Source: DASXVU01 sp963732855 (lineage in GTDB: Archaea; Thermoplasmatota; Thermoplasmata; Methanomassiliicoccales; UBA472). From it: 64,000 nt of DNA. The translations under genes were made by a program, and so were the position numbers. The notes below the pieces were generated by a model. The model did no database searches. It had not been told where the DNA came from and saw nothing but the letters and a program-made list of their open reading frames with translations. How positions within the stretch are numbered: the first letter of the stretch is position 1; every line of letters starts with the position of its first letter. The stretch spans positions 61,095 through 125,094 of the forward strand of contig CAVTBB010000006.1 in assembly GCA_963732855.1 (NCBI GenBank), written 5' to 3'. This document shows, in pieces, positions 1 to 8,878 of the stretch.

Positions 1-149
1 ACATAGTTCTCCACCTCGATGCTTTCGATCTTGGACTTGTTGATGAAACCGTCTATACCCCTAAGCCTGAGCAGCGGGCTGGAGAAGTTCTCGACACCAT
101 TGGAATATACCTTCACAGGCGCGATATCCGCCCAGAAGCCGTCATGCAA
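1..149 (-). CDS. Partial soluble domain running off the left edge; probably the tail of a two-TM membrane protein
   Basis: An open minus-strand frame runs off the window edge and reads as a natural protein; it includes VKVYSNGVENFSSP and LLRLRGIDGFINKSKIESI. It begins at or just inside the end of the 73-residue membrane protein at 142-363, one frame away. The only candidate start is a TTG at 149-147, with no ribosome site. A short membrane hairpin followed by a 'Y.NG...P...LRG.D.FI' segment is a layout I associate with small archaeal PH-like membrane proteins. I therefore suspect that this and the upstream gene are one protein split by a frameshift. That is inference; a separate coupled gene is the alternative. 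Confidence 0.5.
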   Translation of the reverse strand, partial: MHDGFWADIAPVKVYSNGVENFSSPLLRLRGIDGFINKSKIESIEVENY

Positions 150-363
150 GCAGGTAATAGGAAAATATCGTAGCTATGATGAAACCAGCGGTGATGATCA
201 AGGCATATTCGATTGGCAGACTGGCTATGATTGCCAGAACAACGAAGAGCGCTACCGTGATGAGCGATTCGATGATCAGGTTCGAACGGAGTACCTTCTT
301 TTTCTGATCGATCTTGCCGTCGGTGGAGTTGACGGTGATAATTAGTATGCCCTTATCGTCCAT
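142..363 (-). CDS. Small two-TM membrane protein (possibly the N-terminal half of a frameshifted gene)
   Basis: The 73-residue product has a charged, basic N-terminus (about residues 1-28, including a QKKK run) followed by two hydrophobic segments at about 30-48 and 50-72. That predicts an integral membrane hairpin with both ends cytoplasmic. The start is an ATG at 363-361 preceded by a GAGGGAA run that could act as a ribosome site. The opposite-strand frame over this stretch has no such organisation. The reading frame ends abruptly right after the second membrane segment, and the next frame continues with a soluble domain to the window edge, so the gene may be broken. No family was recognised with certainty. 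Confidence 0.55.
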   Translation of the reverse strand: MDDKGILIITVNSTDGKIDQKKKVLRSNLIIESLITVALFVVLAIIASLPIEYALIITAGFIIATIFSYYLLA

Positions 364-572
364 GGCGTTCCCTCGGCCCTAGGAATGCATTACCGTATTT
401 TAATCTCGACCCGGAACCTCTCCTACGGTATGTTGCTATTGTATCGAATGAAATATTAAAGGTACCGTCATCTGAACTTGTACAGGCAGCATCGAGATTC
501 AAATGCATAACGCAAGATAGAAAATAATGTACCTTCGATAGCTTGATATTGGGACCCCTGTTCCTTCACCCT

Positions 573-797
573 ATGCCAGAAGGACTGACTGACCCAGCCG
601 AGAAGGTGTTCAAGGCTATGATCCATGCGGGTCTGGTCTCTGAGGACAAAATGAAAGATGCCCAGGGGATCACCAACATGTCGAAGATTCCGAAAGCCCA
701 GTGCATGAACGCCCTGCAAGAACTGGAGAAAAAGGGTTACGTCAAAAGGAAGTCAAGGGATAAATCAGCAGGCTATTACATCTGCAAGACAAATTAA
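573..797 (+). CDS. Small winged-helix DNA-binding protein
   Basis: The 74-residue product contains a helix-turn-helix/wing pattern: EKVFKAMIHAG, then SKIPKAQCMNALQELEKKGY as the recognition-helix region, then a basic KRKSRDKSAGYYI wing. That is typical of small archaeal wHTH regulators that probably bind DNA as dimers. I chose the ATG at 573 over an upstream TTG at 543, because the N-terminal extension from the TTG is not helix-like. The gene is isolated, between a membrane protein on the other strand and the convergent UbiA gene. Its target is unknown. Confidence 0.6.
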   Translation: MPEGLTDPAEKVFKAMIHAGLVSEDKMKDAQGITNMSKIPKAQCMNALQELEKKGYVKRKSRDKSAGYYICKTN

Positions 798-867
798 TAA
801 ATCTATTTTCAAGACCCCGTCTGGACGGATATGATCTTTCCGGCGGTCATAATTCAATCCTCAATTT

Positions 868-1779
868 TCAAAGAACAGCGACATACACAAGCAGGATCGC
901 CATGGAGATGCCGTTCACCATCATCCCCAAGTTCGATGCTGTTTTTGAAATCTCGAAATCGTAATCCTTCATTTTGACCAGCTTCCATGAGGCATAAACA
1001 GATATTGGGATCGTTACCAGTACCGCCAACACTCCATTCCCCAAGGAACCGAACAACACCTCCACGATGACCACCAGATAACCAATGAATAGGAAGGACA
1101 CTTGTGCGAACTTGCTCCGTTGGATGCCGAGCCTGAAGGTGAGGTTGCGTTTACCAGAGGCCCGGTCCGCTTCCATATCCGGAAACTGTACTGCTATCAG
1201 TGATTCCAGCGAAAAGAAGAACAAAGGCAGGCACAATACGAGAACTCCTGGATCCAATGAGCCCGTGATGAAATACGACCCGGTGAGCGGAAGGATAAAC
1301 CCTAACAAAAGGGAAATGGACAATTCACCGAACCAGGTCGAGGCCAATCGGATCGGTGGCGCGGAGTAGGCCAACCCTCCCGCCAGCCCCAAAGCGATCA
1401 GGGGCAAGAACAACCAACGGTCTGTGAGAGCCGATACAACTGCGGCAAGGATGATGGAGAGAGCACTCACCGCTATTGTCAACCGGAGAACGGAGCCTGC
1501 CGAGAATGAACCGGACTGGATCACCCCACTTCCGCCAGCAAATAAACTGCGTTTGGAAGGTCGATCGCCATCGCGGTCGGAGTAATCATCCTCCAGCTGT
1601 CCGGCCAATTGAACCATTGCGGCGGTCAAGATAGCCGTTAAAAGACCAACGTTAACACTGATATGGCCTTGACCCGCATAGATAGAGCCGATCAAGAACA
1701 ACATCCCGCTGCCCAAAAGGAAATGTGGTCGAAGCAGTCGGATGAAGTCCCTCAAACGATGTGTGGAAATCCTGATCAT
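868..1779 (-). CDS. UbiA-family prenyltransferase
   Basis: This 303-residue polytopic membrane protein has about eight or nine hydrophobic helices. It carries the two aspartate-rich motifs of the UbiA superfamily: QLEDDYSDRDGDR near residue 62 and DMEADRASGKRNL near residue 200. These bind Mg-diphosphate and transfer a polyprenyl chain to an acceptor in the membrane. The spacing and the second motif resemble MenA-like or archaeal lipid and quinone enzymes more than geranylgeranylglyceryl-phosphate synthases, but the acceptor cannot be told from sequence. It is divergent from the MarC-like gene at 1907, with about 130 bp of shared promoter region. Confidence 0.85.
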   Translation of the reverse strand: MIRISTHRLRDFIRLLRPHFLLGSGMLFLIGSIYAGQGHISVNVGLLTAILTAAMVQLAGQLEDDYSDRDGDRPSKRSLFAGGSGVIQSGSFSAGSVLRLTIAVSALSIILAAVVSALTDRWLFLPLIALGLAGGLAYSAPPIRLASTWFGELSISLLLGFILPLTGSYFITGSLDPGVLVLCLPLFFFSLESLIAVQFPDMEADRASGKRNLTFRLGIQRSKFAQVSFLFIGYLVVIVEVLFGSLGNGVLAVLVTIPISVYASWKLVKMKDYDFEISKTASNLGMMVNGISMAILLVYVAVL

Positions 1780-1906
1780 CTCCTTTCCCGCCGGTATAGG
1801 GAATCACCAACCACTTGGGTCTAACAGTTCATCTTTGGCGCCCCTGAGTAAAATAGTTTGTCTGAACCGCTCCTCAAAAAGCATTATATGGCCCCTCAGA
1901 ATCTAC

Positions 1907-2521
1907 ATGCCAATGGAAATTGAAGGGCTGATCTATGCGGTAACGCTGTTGTTCTTCATCTTCGACCCATTCGCAAGTTTGCCTATCTTCATCTGCATGA
2001 CAAAGGACCTAGACGACAGACAGAAGACGTCGTCCGCAAATCGGGCCGTCCTGGTCGCAGCCCTATTGTTCGTAATATTCGCCGTTCTGGGTACGAATCT
2101 GCTCGATGTGTTCAGCGTCACCCTGGACGGTTTCCGGATCGCCGGCGGCATCGTATTGCTTCTAATGGCCATTGAGATCATCTTCAGTCTCAGTCTCACC
2201 AAGAGTCAGGACGCAGATGTCGCATGGGTGATCATAGCCACACCGATATTGACCGGACCAGGAGTCATCACCACCGCGATCCTGCTGGTGGCAAGGTTTG
2301 ATCTGATGACCACCCTGATCGCCGGGGTGTTCTCCCTGCTGATCACATGGATACTCCTTAGGAACGCCGCTTCCATCATCAAGGTCATCGGCCTTCAGGC
2401 GATCGAGATCTTCTCCAAGATCATCGGCCTACTGCTCGCGGCCATGGCGGTGGAGTTCATAATGCGCGGGGCGATCGACTACATCCATCATGCCACCGTG
2501 ATAATCGTTCCAATGCTTTGA
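1907..2521 (+). CDS. MarC-family integral membrane protein
   Basis: This 204-residue protein has six predicted TM helices and the MarC (UPF0056) hallmarks: FFIFDPFASLPIF near the N-terminus and IATPILTGPGVITT in the middle, a duplicated three-helix architecture with P-x-x-x-P signatures. The substrate is unknown; the old link to multiple antibiotic resistance has not held up for the family. The frame is open much further upstream, but the family length and a TATA-like sequence (cattatatgg, about 1882-1891) 20-25 bp before ATG 1907 support that start or the ATG at 1913. Confidence 0.85.
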   Translation: MPMEIEGLIYAVTLLFFIFDPFASLPIFICMTKDLDDRQKTSSANRAVLVAALLFVIFAVLGTNLLDVFSVTLDGFRIAGGIVLLLMAIEIIFSLSLTKSQDADVAWVIIATPILTGPGVITTAILLVARFDLMTTLIAGVFSLLITWILLRNAASIIKVIGLQAIEIFSKIIGLLLAAMAVEFIMRGAIDYIHHATVIIVPML

Positions 2522-2587
2522 GCTCGGAAGATGTTTCCAATAGGATTTTAACCGAACCAATACAAATCATTCAGTGGATTTGATATC

Positions 2588-2854
2588 ATGCCTGAGAAAA
2601 AAGATTGTCATCGTTGCGGAGATCAGTTGGAGTACCCAGTCAACGAGACGGCGACCTTGAGCGTAGGGGGAAAAGACGTGGGCATATCGTGCTTGGAGGA
2701 CGTGATGAACGAAGTCCTTTCAATGAACATCAGCGATGAGGGAGAGATCAAAAGAGAACTGCTGAAACGCGTTAAGGACAGGGACTTTGTCCCACCGACC
2801 GCTGAACAAGAGTATTCAGATGCGCTCTTAGACGAATACAAGAAGCGCACCTGA
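2588..2854 (+). CDS. Small CxxC protein of unknown function
   Basis: The 88-residue acidic protein starts with a CHRCG knuckle (residues 7-11) and has one more cysteine in GISCLEDV. A conserved-looking stretch follows (MNISDEGEIKRELLKRV, then FVPPTAEQEYSDALLDEYKK). The C-terminal pattern resembles small redox or zinc proteins seen in methanogens, but I cannot name a family. A metal site or thiol redox pair is possible. It has its own promoter region and is not in an operon. Confidence 0.65.
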   Translation: MPEKKDCHRCGDQLEYPVNETATLSVGGKDVGISCLEDVMNEVLSMNISDEGEIKRELLKRVKDRDFVPPTAEQEYSDALLDEYKKRT

Positions 2855-2872
2855 ATGAAAGACCGTTCTCGT

Positions 2873-3289
2873 CTATTTCCGTTTCATCAGAACCAGCCCG
2901 AGACCGACAACCACGGTCGCCAGTCCTGATAGGATGAGCACCGGTTCGGTGGTGGTCCGGCAGCTATGTGAGGAGACGGCGCACATACCGGTGAGGAACG
3001 TCGGCAACGCGATGGCCAGGACACCAAGGGCTCCGGCAAAGGCTCCCACGATCCTCCTTGGGTTGACGGTCTTGACCATCATCAATGCGGCTCCGCTGAA
3101 GAGTATCATGGAGCCAATGCCAAGTTCCGCTCTCCCTGTATATCCGCAAGGCATCGGCAACTTCTTACCACTGGCGGTTACAACCCACAAGTCCTGCACT
3201 TCACAGACCGGAGCGAAGGTCCACGGTGCAGCAGCTACGATTACCCCTAACACTATGAGAATGGCGGCAGCAACCCATATAAGTCTCAT
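2873..3289 (-). CDS. DUF4418 family membrane protein
   Basis: The 138-residue protein has four TM helices and fits the DUF4418 family. An N-terminal TM helix is followed by a short extracellular loop with paired cysteines (PVCEV, then MPCGYTGRAELGIG). A middle pair of helices follows, then a loop GMCAVSSHSC with two further cysteines, and a last helix ending in KRK. The conserved extracytoplasmic cysteines suggest disulphides or metal binding. The role is unknown. It is convergent with the CxxC gene at 2588-2854 and transcribed alone. Confidence 0.8.
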   Translation of the reverse strand: MRLIWVAAAILIVLGVIVAAAPWTFAPVCEVQDLWVVTASGKKLPMPCGYTGRAELGIGSMILFSGAALMMVKTVNPRRIVGAFAGALGVLAIALPTFLTGMCAVSSHSCRTTTEPVLILSGLATVVVGLGLVLMKRK

Positions 3290-3933
3290 GGGAAAAATTA
3301 GTTGAGCTTCAGATATTTAATATCATACAAAATGTTTCGAATAATTTACTTTTATTGAAAAATAGCTCCTGAGCGAACGATTGGAAAAGATCCAGAACCA
3401 AAACGTCGCGAGCTCTGGAAGGCGATCTGCGGTCCTCTTCCCTATTTCGTCACTCGATGGTCCGGTGCTTGGCGATCTTGCAAGTCTCCAACATCTTAAC
3501 GACGGGAGATCATACACTCCCTCTGCTTCTGTTCCAACCGCGACAGTCAGGTGCCGGCTTGGCCTTTTCAGGGCAATTTTGGCGTCTGGTCTTTGATCCG
3601 TCTGGACCTGAACGGGCGTGAATACCCTATGTTGGTTCCGCAAATCCGCTAGCGGTGATCTCTGCCGGCACTGTATCTAGAACTGTGACAGCATCTGCTC
3701 ATATTGGCGGTCACCTCGGAAGAGTTAGGCGTCTTGGATCGGTCCAATTGCCCCTTAGAGCACTTCCAAGCAAGCCACTATTTAGAGTTGGATTCTATAG
3801 TATTTAAAGACCAAATATCCTGATATCACTATTTTATCGGGTGTGGTGGTCATTGATTATTGACGCTTAACTGATAAACACATCTTGCCCTCATCATGAA
3901 GGTTTTCGTTGTGACGATTAATTATTGCTTTTG
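3290..3933. other. Long intergenic region without a supported gene
   Basis: About 640 bp. Short frames on both strands (for example the minus frame at 3323-3643) have skewed arginine/serine-rich compositions and no recognisable motif. The right third is AT-rich and contains TATA-like stretches that probably serve the gene at 3982. I see no RNA gene or repeat. Confidence 0.5.
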
Positions 3934-3981
3934 ATGTCTACTTTGGGATCATATCATATTTTCCCGGCTCAGAAAAGATTA

Positions 3982-4731
3982 ATGCCCACTCCCTCCATGC
4001 AAAGCCTGATGTCCCGAGTCAAGGACGACCTCGAGCTGAAGGTTGATGCCGCTCACCTGAAGGCTCTCGAGCTGGCAGGTCATGTGATCGAATACGTTAA
4101 CGCTTACAAGGCATTGTCAGCGCAATCCGTTTATGCCGGAAGAAGGAGGCTTAGGTACGCCAATCTCTTGATGGCGGTCAGCGAGCTCGGCATGTTGATG
4201 AGGTTGCTGAAGGATTGCGAGAGGGCAGTTACGGCAAAGGACCCGATCGTCAAGGTCCTTGGTTACTATTCCAGCACCGGGATGACCAGCACCGAGGCAG
4301 TGGACGAGATATTACGGGAGGCAGGTAAATCGGAAATATTGTTCCTGTCGGTCAAGAAGATGCTCGGCAGAGAGCCATCGGACATAGATTTCTCCCGTTT
4401 CAAGGACATATTATCACGTAGCGGCAAGGATATTCCTGAACTTGCCCGGGAGATGTTCTATTTCGATATCGACGATCCGAACGTGGAGGATCGGATACCG
4501 GATGACGAGTCGATTGACATGCTCCTAATGGCGGTGGAGACGAATGCCCGTGGTGCCGCGGACTTTTTGAGTGAGTGGGCACGCGCGAAGGAACTTGGTC
4601 CGGCCTTCCAGTTCAAGCTGGTGGAACCGACACCGGTGAGAACCGGTATCAAGGACCGCAGGTACTTTGTCAAGGAACCGATCCTGAACGAGGGCGGGAA
4701 AGAGGCAAATGAAAGGCAGGGTTCGGTATGA
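3982..4731 (+). CDS. Helical hypothetical protein
   Basis: The 249-residue protein is mostly alpha-helical and mildly charged, with no TM segment or recognised motif. The frame is open from 3925, but an ATG at 3982 lies about 27 bp after a TATA-like tract (atcatatcatatttt, about 3948-3962), matching the leaderless pattern of this genome; ATG 3934 is the alternative. The gene overlaps the next one by four bases (ATGA), so the two are co-translated and probably act together. Function unknown. Confidence 0.6.
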   Translation: MPTPSMQSLMSRVKDDLELKVDAAHLKALELAGHVIEYVNAYKALSAQSVYAGRRRLRYANLLMAVSELGMLMRLLKDCERAVTAKDPIVKVLGYYSSTGMTSTEAVDEILREAGKSEILFLSVKKMLGREPSDIDFSRFKDILSRSGKDIPELAREMFYFDIDDPNVEDRIPDDESIDMLLMAVETNARGAADFLSEWARAKELGPAFQFKLVEPTPVRTGIKDRRYFVKEPILNEGGKEANERQGSV

Positions 4732-5063
4732 GCTACGAGCGTTACGAGATCGACCTGAACGCGAAGTGCGTATGTGGCTGTATGGAAGGCAACCGTCTGC
4801 ACAAGATCTACCGCTTCCCGAACAACTACGGGGCTTCAGTGGTATCCGGACCAAAGCAAAGGACCGGCAGAACGGGCAATTTCAGGATGTACGTCCTGCG
4901 ATTCGAATCGTCCCCGCCAGACAACTGCTGGGAACTCGCCAAGGATACCCCGGTCACAGACGGTGTTGTGGAATGTGATGACTGGCCACAAGTAGAGATG
5001 TCCCTGTCCAAGGTCTTCGAACTTCCGATATCTCCGGTCAGCGATGACTGTCACAGTCATTGA
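4728..5063 (+). CDS. Hypothetical protein translationally coupled to the helical protein
   Basis: The 111-residue product has an early CVCGC cluster and scattered further cysteines and histidines, ending in DDCHSH, so metal binding is possible. Its ATG overlaps the stop of the preceding gene in an ATGA junction. I do not recognise the family. The frame avoids stops with normal codon use, and the coupling argues that it is real. Confidence 0.6.
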   Translation: MSYERYEIDLNAKCVCGCMEGNRLHKIYRFPNNYGASVVSGPKQRTGRTGNFRMYVLRFESSPPDNCWELAKDTPVTDGVVECDDWPQVEMSLSKVFELPISPVSDDCHSH

Positions 5064-5189
5064 TGATCAATTAGTACTCAAACAGCCCGATTTTTGCGGC
5101 AATGTTTGTGCCGCTAGTAGGGGTGTTTGATGCGTGGCCTCCATCCCCTGCCCAAAACCTAGATTTACCCGCCCAAGCATCTCCCCATC

Positions 5190-6437
5190 ATGTGGCAGGC
5201 GCTCGAGCCCAGTCAGTGGATGGAGAAAAGGAAGGCGGGTCTCCAGGACGTACGTCCGGCAGTGGCGGGCATCATCGATGAGGTGAGAAAGGAAGGTGAC
5301 CGGGCGCTCATAGCGTTCACCGAAAAATTCGACAAGGTCAAGCTGGAGAGAGTGGCCGTCAGCGCGGAAGAGATCGGGGCGGCATATTCCATGGTGGATG
5401 CAAAGCTTATCGACCTGGTCAGAGACGCCGCGGCCAACATCAGGCGCTTTCACGAGCTGCAGAAGCCCAATGACCTTTGGTTGAAGGAGGTTGAGCCAGG
5501 TATAACCCTGGGGGTAAAAACCACGCCCCTGGACCGGATAGGCGCCTATGTTCCAGGCGGGCGGGCATCATATCCCAGTACCGCATTGATGTGCGCCATC
5601 CCGGCGAAGGTGGCGGGCGTGAGGAGGGTCGTCGCCTGCACCCCGGCACCGGTGAACCCGTTGACCTTGGTGGCGATGGACATCGCTGGGGTGGACGAGA
5701 TCTACCAGATCGGTGGCGCCCAGGCGATCGCGGCCATGGCGATCGGAACGGAGAGCATCGCTCCAGTGCAGAAAATAGTCGGCCCAGGCAACGTCTATGT
5801 GACCGCTGCTAAGATGATGCTGCGGGACAAGGCCGAGATGGATTTCCCTGCCGGACCGAGCGAGGTGGCGATCATCGCTGATGATTCGGCCAATGCGTTG
5901 TTCGTGGCGGCCGACGTTCTAGCCCAGGCAGAGCACGACCCGAACGCGGCATGCATCCTGGTCACGCTATCGGAGCAGCTTGCGGTCGCCGTAGGGAAAG
6001 AGATCGAAAGGATGCTCCCGGACGCCGAAAGGAAGAACATCATAGAGATGGCACTGGGGAACGCCGGCTACGTGGTGGCCGATTCGATGGAGAAAGCGAT
6101 CGCCATCATCAACGATATCGCACCCGAGCACCTGTCCATCCAGGTGAGGGACCAGATGGGCGTGCTTTCCGCCATACGGAACGCTGGTTCCATCTTCGTC
6201 GGCCCATACACCGCCGTGGCTTGCGGGGATTACGCGTCCGGCACGAATCACGTCCTGCCGACCGCCGGTTACGCCAAGCTGTACTCCGGCCTGAACGTCG
6301 CCATGTTCTGCAAGACCTCTACCGTCCAAATCATCGACCGCATCGGATTGGAGCGGCTGGGCGATACGGTGGAAGGCCTGGCCAAAGCCGAGGGGTTGCA
6401 TGCGCACGCTCGTTCCGTCCGGATCAGGAGAGATTGA
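5190..6437 (+). CDS. hisD: Histidinol dehydrogenase
   Basis: HisD oxidises L-histidinol to L-histidine in two NAD-dependent steps in the cytosol. The 415-residue length is normal. Family motifs are intact: YVPGGRASYPS (about 120-130), GPGNVYV (about 198), AQAEHDP with zinc ligands Gln246 and His249, the catalytic pair APEHL (Glu313, His314), CGDYASGTNHVLPT with Asp347, and a C-terminal His in GLHAHARS. A TATA-like agattta lies about 28 bp before the ATG. No other his gene is adjacent, so the pathway is dispersed in this genome. Confidence 0.96.
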   Translation: MWQALEPSQWMEKRKAGLQDVRPAVAGIIDEVRKEGDRALIAFTEKFDKVKLERVAVSAEEIGAAYSMVDAKLIDLVRDAAANIRRFHELQKPNDLWLKEVEPGITLGVKTTPLDRIGAYVPGGRASYPSTALMCAIPAKVAGVRRVVACTPAPVNPLTLVAMDIAGVDEIYQIGGAQAIAAMAIGTESIAPVQKIVGPGNVYVTAAKMMLRDKAEMDFPAGPSEVAIIADDSANALFVAADVLAQAEHDPNAACILVTLSEQLAVAVGKEIERMLPDAERKNIIEMALGNAGYVVADSMEKAIAIINDIAPEHLSIQVRDQMGVLSAIRNAGSIFVGPYTAVACGDYASGTNHVLPTAGYAKLYSGLNVAMFCKTSTVQIIDRIGLERLGDTVEGLAKAEGLHAHARSVRIRRD

Positions 6438-6540
6438 GCCAGATCAAATGCTCATCTTTTCCTGATGGTCCGATGCACGAGCGATCGTTTCCTTGAGATG
6501 AGTATCAATGGAATCAAAATGCCCGTGTTTGTCACCCATT

Positions 6541-6550
6541 CTTTAATATA
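6541..6550 (+). promoter_or_regulatory. TATA-like box for leaderless start
   Basis: The sequence ctttaatata is centred about 26 bp before the GTG at 6571. There is no Shine-Dalgarno site in between, so transcription probably begins at or next to the start codon. Confidence 0.55.
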
Positions 6551-6570
6551 AGCTCCCGAATGACAGGTCC

Positions 6571-7377
6571 GTGTCTTCGAAAGAGGGACAGTCCCTAGGC
6601 ATGCCGGCATTGATCGAGTATTCGAGCCTGGAGGAGAACGTGGCACTGTGCACGCGGCTCGGATTCGACTTCATCGAGCTGAACATGAACATGCCCTACA
6701 GTTTTCCGGAGAACCTTCCGGCAAAGAAGGTCCGGGAGACAGCCGAGGCAAACCGCATCGAATTCACACTACATGCCCATGACGAGGTCGATCTGGCATC
6801 ATTCCATGAATCAGTAAGGGAAGGTCATATGCGCCGGTGCGCGGAAGCCTTGGAATGGTGCGCGGAATCTGGGGCCAAATTGTTCAACATCCACATCAAC
6901 CCGGGTGTATATTTCACCCTGCCGGACCACCGGGCCTGGATCTTCGACCAGTACCGCGACCGGTTCAAGGAGAACTTGGTCGAGTCGATGACCTGTCTCA
7001 TCGAACTAGGAAGATCAAAGGGGGTGGTGGTGTGCACGGAGAACTCCAGCAATTTCCATCTTCCGTTCGTGACCGATGTGCTCGAGGAGCTCGCAAAATT
7101 GGACGGTTTCAAGATCACCTGGGACACCGGGCATGATGCCAAGGTGGCCTATGCCGAGCGGCCTGTGCTGATGAGGCACAAGGACCGCATCGCCCACATG
7201 CACCTGCACGACTATGATGGAAAGATCGACCACCAGGTCCTGATGACCGGCGAGATAGACATCCCAGGGATGCTGAGGTTCGCTAGAGAAAGAGGCGCTC
7301 GTGTGCTGGTCGAGACCAAAACGGCGATCTCGCTGCAACAGTCCATGGAGAGGCTAAGGCAGGCCGGTCTCATCTGA
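6571..7377 (+). CDS. Xylose-isomerase-like TIM-barrel protein (sugar phosphate isomerase/epimerase family)
   Basis: The 268-residue TIM barrel of the AP-endonuclease-2/xylose-isomerase-like superfamily shows the expected metal ligands in order: HAHDEVD, HINPG, the glutamate in CTENSS, DTGHDA, HLHDYDG and the final VETKT. Members are metal-dependent sugar isomerases, epimerases or endonuclease IV relatives. The small size and the TIM-barrel-only layout favour a sugar or sugar-phosphate substrate, but this cannot be fixed. A GTG start is chosen because of the TATA box about 26 bp upstream. The gene stands alone. Confidence 0.85.
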   Translation: MSSKEGQSLGMPALIEYSSLEENVALCTRLGFDFIELNMNMPYSFPENLPAKKVRETAEANRIEFTLHAHDEVDLASFHESVREGHMRRCAEALEWCAESGAKLFNIHINPGVYFTLPDHRAWIFDQYRDRFKENLVESMTCLIELGRSKGVVVCTENSSNFHLPFVTDVLEELAKLDGFKITWDTGHDAKVAYAERPVLMRHKDRIAHMHLHDYDGKIDHQVLMTGEIDIPGMLRFARERGARVLVETKTAISLQQSMERLRQAGLI

Positions 7378-7463
7378 TCATTTACCTGGATAATGAAAGT
7401 CACATCCTTTCCTTCTCAAAAGGTTATAATGCATGTAAACCCATTCCGCCAGGGATTACTTTC

Positions 7464-8315
7464 ATGAGTTCCATCAGAGCGCTGATTATTGAGGACAATG
7501 CCGGTGACGTGCGATTAATCCGGGCGCAACTGGCGGATCAGAGCATAACCACTGTGACATTCGCCCGGGCGGAACGGCTCAGCGAAGGTCTGGACATGCT
7601 GTCGAAAGAGCGATTTGACGTCGTCCTGCTCGACCTCAACCTGCCGGACAGCAGCGGGCTGGACACGGTCAGGACATTTCTGTCAAAGATAGGCTCCGTC
7701 CCGGTCATCGTCCTGACCGGCCTAGACGATGAGACCACCGGTCTGAACGCGATCCAGGTCGGGGCACAGGACTATCTGGTCAAGGGAAAGACCGACGGAC
7801 CGCTACTGGCCCGGACGATGCGTTACGCCATCGAACGAAAGAAGGCGGAAGAGGAGCTGCGCAAGAGCGAGGAAAAGTACCGCCAGCTGGTCGAGACCGC
7901 CTATGAGGGCATTTGGCTCATGGACGACCACTCCGTTACCGTCTTCGTGAACAACAAGATGGCGGAGATGCTGGGATACGCGCCGGAGGAGATGATCGGG
8001 AAAGGGATGATATCGTTCACTGACCCGGAATGGAGAAAACACAAGCAGGAGAAGGGACTGGAGTACAACCCTGACCCAGCCATTGTCAATGATTTCAAGT
8101 TCAGAAGGAAAGACGGCACATCCATCTGGGGAGTAGTCTCAACTCGACGTATCCTGGACAACTCGAGGAATCACATCGGAACCCTGGCGATGATAACCGA
8201 CATCAGCGACCGGAAGCGCATGGAAGAGGACCTGCGGCAGGCCAAGGCGGAACTGGAGAAGAAGCTCAATGGCATCCAGGCGAACGGAAGCGAAGCCTCG
8301 ATGAATGCCAGGTGA
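7464..8315 (+). CDS. Response regulator with PAS output domain
   Basis: The 283-residue protein has a receiver domain (about residues 1-125). It shows the acidic pair IIEDN, the phospho-acceptor aspartate in LLDLNLPDSSG, the conserved threonine in VLTG and the lysine in LVKGKTD. A PAS domain follows (about 140-260, ending ITDISDRKRMEED), then a short helix. There is no kinase or DNA-binding domain, so it probably relays phosphoryl signals through protein contact, as many archaeal REC-PAS proteins do. It sits directly before a second, receiver-only regulator at 8417. Confidence 0.9.
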   Translation: MSSIRALIIEDNAGDVRLIRAQLADQSITTVTFARAERLSEGLDMLSKERFDVVLLDLNLPDSSGLDTVRTFLSKIGSVPVIVLTGLDDETTGLNAIQVGAQDYLVKGKTDGPLLARTMRYAIERKKAEEELRKSEEKYRQLVETAYEGIWLMDDHSVTVFVNNKMAEMLGYAPEEMIGKGMISFTDPEWRKHKQEKGLEYNPDPAIVNDFKFRRKDGTSIWGVVSTRRILDNSRNHIGTLAMITDISDRKRMEEDLRQAKAELEKKLNGIQANGSEASMNAR

Positions 8316-8416
8316 CGAATCCTTGGCGACTCCTTTTCATTCAGAAATGAGACCGGTCGTTCTCGGTCTACATCGGATCACCTGGAGTACCTGTTTGGGT
8401 CGGGTAGGAGGCGGGC

Positions 8417-8878
8417 ATGAAGTACAATAGGGCTGACATGTCGCGCCCGATCGAGCTCTTCCTGGTGGAAGACAACCCCGGGGACATCAGACTGGCTAAG
8501 GAGATGTTCAAGGAGGTCAATCTTAAGCTCAACCTGACCGTGGCGGAGGATGGAGTGCAGGCTATGGACTACCTCAAGAAGGCATGCAGCGATCCTCGGA
8601 TCCCCATGCCCGAGCTGATCATCCTTGACCTGAACCTGCCCAAGAAGGATGGCAGAGAGGTCCTGGCCGAGATCAAGACCGATCCTGATCTGAAGCGCAT
8701 ACCGGTCATCGTGCTGACCAGCTCGACCTCCTCCGAGGACGTGAGCAAAGCGTACGGGGAACACGCCAACTGCTATATCGCCAAGCCGGTGGATCTGGAA
8801 GAGTTCGCGCGCATCGTCAGGGTGATTGAGGAGTTCTGGTTCAAGACGGTCATCCTGCCCAGCCGTAGCCGGACCTAG
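8417..8878 (+). CDS. Receiver-only response regulator (Rcp1-like)
   Basis: The 153-residue single receiver domain has LFLVEDNPGDIRLAKE, acceptor Asp in LDLNLPKKDGRE, VLTSSTSSED and CYIAKPVDLEEF. This is the pattern of cyanobacterial Rcp1-type regulators, which pair with phytochrome-like histidine kinases. A good ribosome site (taggaggc) lies about six bases before ATG 8417, which decides the start. It follows the REC-PAS gene by about 100 bp. A partner kinase could be the phytochrome-type kinase at 18533, but that is only inference from family pairing. Confidence 0.9.
   Translation: MKYNRADMSRPIELFLVEDNPGDIRLAKEMFKEVNLKLNLTVAEDGVQAMDYLKKACSDPRIPMPELIILDLNLPKKDGREVLAEIKTDPDLKRIPVIVLTSSTSSEDVSKAYGEHANCYIAKPVDLEEFARIVRVIEEFWFKTVILPSRSRT

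Noticed and set aside
19..345. 108-codon plus-strand frame at the left edge
   Set aside because: It lies opposite a frame with a clear membrane hairpin and a soluble domain, and its own composition has no order.
3323..3643. Minus-strand 106-codon frame
   Set aside because: Arg/Ser-rich, no motif, no promoter or ribosome site; treated as non-coding.
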